This document shows positions 60,600-64,000 of a stretch of 64,000 bases of DNA, in pieces. Position 1 is the first letter of the stretch, and each line of letters starts with the position of its first letter. The notes under the pieces were generated by a model. The model was not told where the DNA came from, ran no database searches, and was given only the letters and a program-made list of their open reading frames with translations. Origin of the DNA: Chelydra serpentina (Eukaryota > Chordata > Testudines > Chelydridae); NCBI GenBank assembly GCA_037349315.1, contig JBAIAC010000024.1, positions 37,125,501 to 37,189,500 of the forward strand. The letters run 5' to 3'. Position numbers and translations under genes: made by a program.

Positions 60600-60894
60600 T
60601 TTCCTGTGTGGCCGGTCAGAGCATCTGAGCTCGGACTGCTGTCCAGAGTGTCCACAGAGTGGTGCACTGTGGGATAGCTCCCGGAGCTATTAGCATCGAA
60701 TTCCGTCCACAGTAACCCGAATTCGACATGGCCATGTCGAATTTAGCACTACTCCCCTCATCGGGGAGGAGTACAGAAATCGAATTAAAGAGCCCTTTAT
60801 GTCGAAATAAATAGCTTCGTTGTGTGGACGGGTGCAGGGTTAATTCAAGTTAACGCTGCTAAATTCGACATAAAGTCCTAGTGTAGACCAGGCC
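60600..60894. other. Harbinger right subterminal region
   Basis: About 300 bp after the Myb-like start codon side, rich in gtcgaat / attcgac motifs in both orientations (for example gaattcgacatggccatgtc at 60720-60739, an inverted pair). Repeated short palindromic words in a subterminal region are typical transposase or partner binding sites; here that is inference. Confidence 0.5.
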
Positions 60895-60897
60895 TAA

Positions 60898-62520
60898 GTG
60901 TTAGCAGCACACAGTGATGCCACTCCAGAGCAAATAGCCCCGCTGTCTCCTCAACAGTCATACATGCATGTTTGTGGGGACAGAGGGAGCGAGGCAAAAA
61001 AGATGACAGTCATATTATGTATAATTTTTCAAGAGATTATTCCAGACTGCGGAGCCATTACCCACCATATTCTTTGGGGTGTCACTGACAGGGGAAAAAG
61101 GTAATTCCATTCTCTGGGGCCTGCAGTCTCCAGTCAATTAAACCACTCTGGTCAAAAGTATCAGAATGTGCTGACAGATTTGAAAACAACCATCTCCATC
61201 CATTTTACAGAAGAGACCTTCAACCAAAGGGGCCAGCAGAAACCAGAATGAAAGGAATAAGGAAATCATGGAGCTCTGGACACGGCAGAATACATTTTCC
61301 TGCCACCACCTTCTCAACCTTGCTAAAAATGCAAGTTTTTTAGCTAGCAGACCGCCATCATTGGGCTCCTAAATCCATATCTGGGCACATAAATAAATGG
61401 GGATATTTTCAGAAGTGCTGTGCTCCTGCATCCCATTCAGATATATTGTCACAAAAATATATCTATTATATTGCCACCAGTAGCAAGGCAAACAACACTA
61501 AAGCTATACTCCATATACATCATGTACAGCTCAAAATAAAAATAGGGCTATGGATGACTTCCCAGTTCCTAACACAGTCCTTTTTAATAGAAAAATCCTT
61601 CTACCATTATAGAAACAAATTAAATTTGCCTGGATGATCTTGATCCACATTTGGGTATTAAGAAAGGTCTAAGTTAGCTATATGGTGTTTATTATTGAAA
61701 CATAGGAGTATTAGCAATTTTTGATGCTGCTTCTGGTCTTGGCACTATCATTATGTCTATTTTTGGTCCACTAGTCTTTTTGCCTGCTTTGATGCTCCCT
61801 AAGAAACATGTTTTGTCATGAGAGGTCACAGAGGAGAACATAGTATCCTGAATTTCTTAGGAACAACTTTACATGGATTTATTTCACAACAAGGTGAAAG
61901 GGTAGAATCCATTCCATCTATGGCATGTTAGTTAAGTAACATCATTGAACCTGGAAGAAGGCTGTAATTTCTTTCACTTACATAAGCATCTGTGGCCAGC
62001 TTAGAGTGCCTTTCCACATTCTGTCTTACAGGAAGAGATGCAGTTGCTGAACAAGTGAAGACAAAAGAATCATACTCACATTTCCCCCACTGACTTCTTG
62101 GGCACTTAGTTTAAAATAGGTTGAGAATGTTAATTAAATAAGACTGAAAGCGAGGAAAAGTATCTCTTCTATTTGTCCTTGATAGCGTCATGATGCCAAT
62201 ATATGCAATGTATGAATTGCTACTGTTTCAAAATCCTCCAAAGCACACAAGTAGTACTGGACATGGAATCCTCACTTCTAATGTGTTAAAACATTCTTTG
62301 AAGTAACATTCTGACATATTGTTTTCTTTTTGGTGCTGAATCACGATTATTTTTGTTCTTACAGAATACGTCCACATTTCCTATACAATACTCCTAATAT
62401 GCTTCCAGCAGTGTTTTTTTTTAATCACTCAGGATGTCATAGCATATAATTAGCATACAAAGACTGGTGTTTATCTATAAGCAGCATCAATTATAGCACT
62501 GACTGTGTTAACCGTATTTC
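60898..62520. other. unassigned AT-rich DNA
   Basis: No gene or element recognised. Confidence 0.4.
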
Positions 62521-63025
62521 ATAGAATCATAGAATCTCAGGGTTGGAAGGGACCTCAGGAGGTCATCTAGTCCAACCCCCTGCTCAAAGCAGGACCAAAC
62601 CCAACTAAATCATCCCAGGCAGGGCTTTGTCAAGCCTGACCTTAAAAACCTCTAAGGAGGGAGATTCCACCACCTCCCTAGGTAACCCATTCCAGTGCTT
62701 CACCACCCTACTAGTGAAAAAGTTTTTCCTAATATCCAACCTACATTACTCCTTGTTCTGTCATCTTCTACCACTGAGAACAGTCTAGATCCATCCTCTT
62801 TGGAACCCTCTTTCAGGTAGTTGAAAGCAGCTATCAAATCCCCCCTCATTCTTCTCTTCTGCAGGCTAAACAATCCCAGTTCCCTCAGCCTCTCCTCATA
62901 AGTCATGTGCTCCATCCCTCTAATCATTTTTGTTGCCCTCCGCTGGACTCTTTCCAATTTATCCACATCCTTCTTGTAGTGTGGGGCCCAAAACTGGACA
63001 CAGTATTTGAAGTCTTGGTAAGCTA
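62521..63025 (-). mobile_element. CR1 LINE 3' end fragment
   Basis: Opens with tcatagaatcatagaatctc, the CR1 terminal octamer repeat, then agggttggaagggacctcag and catctagtccaaccccctgc. On the - strand 62966-62700 reads [38 protein letters not shown] and DLIAAFNYL, the C-terminus of CR1 reverse transcriptase. A 5'-truncated copy of about 500 bp, better preserved than those at 9866 and 14669 and of a subfamily different from 2562-6113. Confidence 0.92.
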
Positions 63026-64000
63026 CACTTCATATCAGATTGACTGCTGTGTGATCCTTAGCAAACCTTTACTTTCTAATCATTCATGGTTCCTGATAAC
63101 ATTTGATTTGGTTATGTCTAGTGGAAGTTTGACCAAATTGAAAGATAGTGTGCTGCAACGTACATTTATTAACCATATCCCATGTATCTATGGGGACGTG
63201 AATGTGAAACATTATAGGTTGCTTTAGATTATATATTTGTTTTCTATATGCAGTCTCAAAGCTGCAGAACAGTTATTTTCTCAAAAAATTTACAAGGAAA
63301 ACTATGATATATAGAAGCCAATGCCCAAGTTCCACAAGTAATTTTGCTTATATGTAAGTGGGCAGTATTAAAGAAAGACTGGAATGTAACCTGAAAAGCT
63401 CAGGACATTGTATTTGCTTTAAAAATGTAAGTGTCCATACAAATACTATCCGATCTTCATAAACAAATACAAGATGATGCTATGTGACTAGTCATTATAT
63501 TGGATACCCTAGTACTGAAATGAGATTAATTTCCAATGCCTAGACATATGAGCAAGACTCTCAGCTGGGCTCAGCGGGTAAGTGGCTGCAAAGGAGCCAG
63601 TACTGTCTCCACTGACTTTGGCATTGTTTGTAGCAGGTTTGAGACTGATCTAAACATGCAGGTCCTCTAAGATGCCTTCCGCCACCTGAGAATAAACTAC
63701 AGTGCCACTCCCTGAAGATACTCCCTACACTTGAGCAACCAGCTATGACCATTCTGAAAGATGACTCCACCACACTGGAAGACTTCTCAGCTAAGGACAG
63801 CTGGCCAGTTTCTGGTCCGTCTGTGCTGCCAGAGCAGCATAAAGGGGCTGGATTACAAGAGAGAATATGGGCCAATATGTGCAGAAGTTCTATGGCACCT
63901 CTGGATTCAAACTTCTCCAAAGTTTAAGAAGAATTTACAGATCATAGTTGACATATGATGGGCAATTGACTTTGTTTTAATTTTTCATACTGGATGAGGC
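63026..64000. other. unassigned AT-rich DNA
   Basis: No gene or element recognised. The 119-codon frame at 63561-63920 - has no known domain. Confidence 0.4.

Larger units (their letters stand above)
56170..60894. mobile_element. PIF/Harbinger transposon, left-truncated
   Basis: Carries the two genes that define the superfamily: a DDE transposase (+) and a Myb/SANT-like protein (-), transcribed convergently. The right terminus reads, reverse complemented, GGCCTGGTCTACACTAGGAC and is followed by TAA (60895-60897). No matching left terminus or TSD is visible near 56000, so the left side is truncated or was rearranged; 56170 is an estimate. Inside are a roughly 525-bp direct duplication, an 80-bp triplicate and a further ORF. 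Confidence 0.85.

Noticed and set aside
1..64000. tRNA, rRNA, CRISPR array or bacterial operon structure
   Set aside because: No cloverleaf, rRNA core or regular spacer array was seen. Tandem units found (48 bp, 80 bp) have too few copies and no spacers.

Overview
This window looks like non-coding reptile nuclear DNA, most likely from a turtle (Testudines). The background is AT-rich. It carries CR1 LINEs, MIR-type SINEs, PIF/Harbinger and hAT miniature elements, several LTR families and a Tx1-clade LINE. I see no host protein-coding exon, tRNA, rRNA or CRISPR array. The turtle assignment rests on repeat families I recognise from memory and on the Harbinger Myb-like protein; a crocodilian is the main alternative.

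Layout. 1-2560 is AT-rich single-copy-looking DNA with one (CA)n tract. 2562-6113 is a decayed CR1 LINE on the + strand. It is interrupted by a Harbinger-type MITE (4202-4496, TSD TTA) and by a hAT-type MITE (5612-5920, TSD GTTTAAAC). An LTR follows at once (6153-6946). 6950-21840 is mostly unassigned, with old CR1 and MIR relics. 21846-22514 is a solo LTR with a perfect 5-bp TSD. 22520-38080 is mainly unassigned, with a hAT MITE (26070-26237), a split MIR, an archosaur/turtle-type palindromic repeat and an old ERV-like LTR.

38208-40387 is a young, complete LTR retrotransposon on the - strand. Its two 675-bp LTRs differ at 4 positions and its TSD is CTTCA. It encodes only a zinc-knuckle Gag-like protein and sits inside an older inverted repeat. 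42943-49343 is a composite: an LTR split by a Tx1-type LINE whose endonuclease and reverse transcriptase are still readable but carry nonsense and frameshift lesions. 49700-51300 holds a MIR, another LTR and a Harbinger MITE. 53190-54560 is probably another LTR.

56200-60894 is a left-truncated PIF/Harbinger transposon. Its + strand DDE transposase is broken by two TAG codons. Its convergent - strand Myb/SANT-like gene has two exons and an intact reading frame across consensus splice sites. The intron holds an 80-bp triplicate and a possible third ORF on the opposite strand. The right end carries the same TIR type as the MITE at 4202. A CR1 3' fragment on the - strand lies at 62521-63025.

The genes here serve the elements, not the host. 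In Harbinger elements the transposase and the Myb-like protein normally act together. The LTR element has no polymerase and would need one from elsewhere. The LINEs are dead copies.
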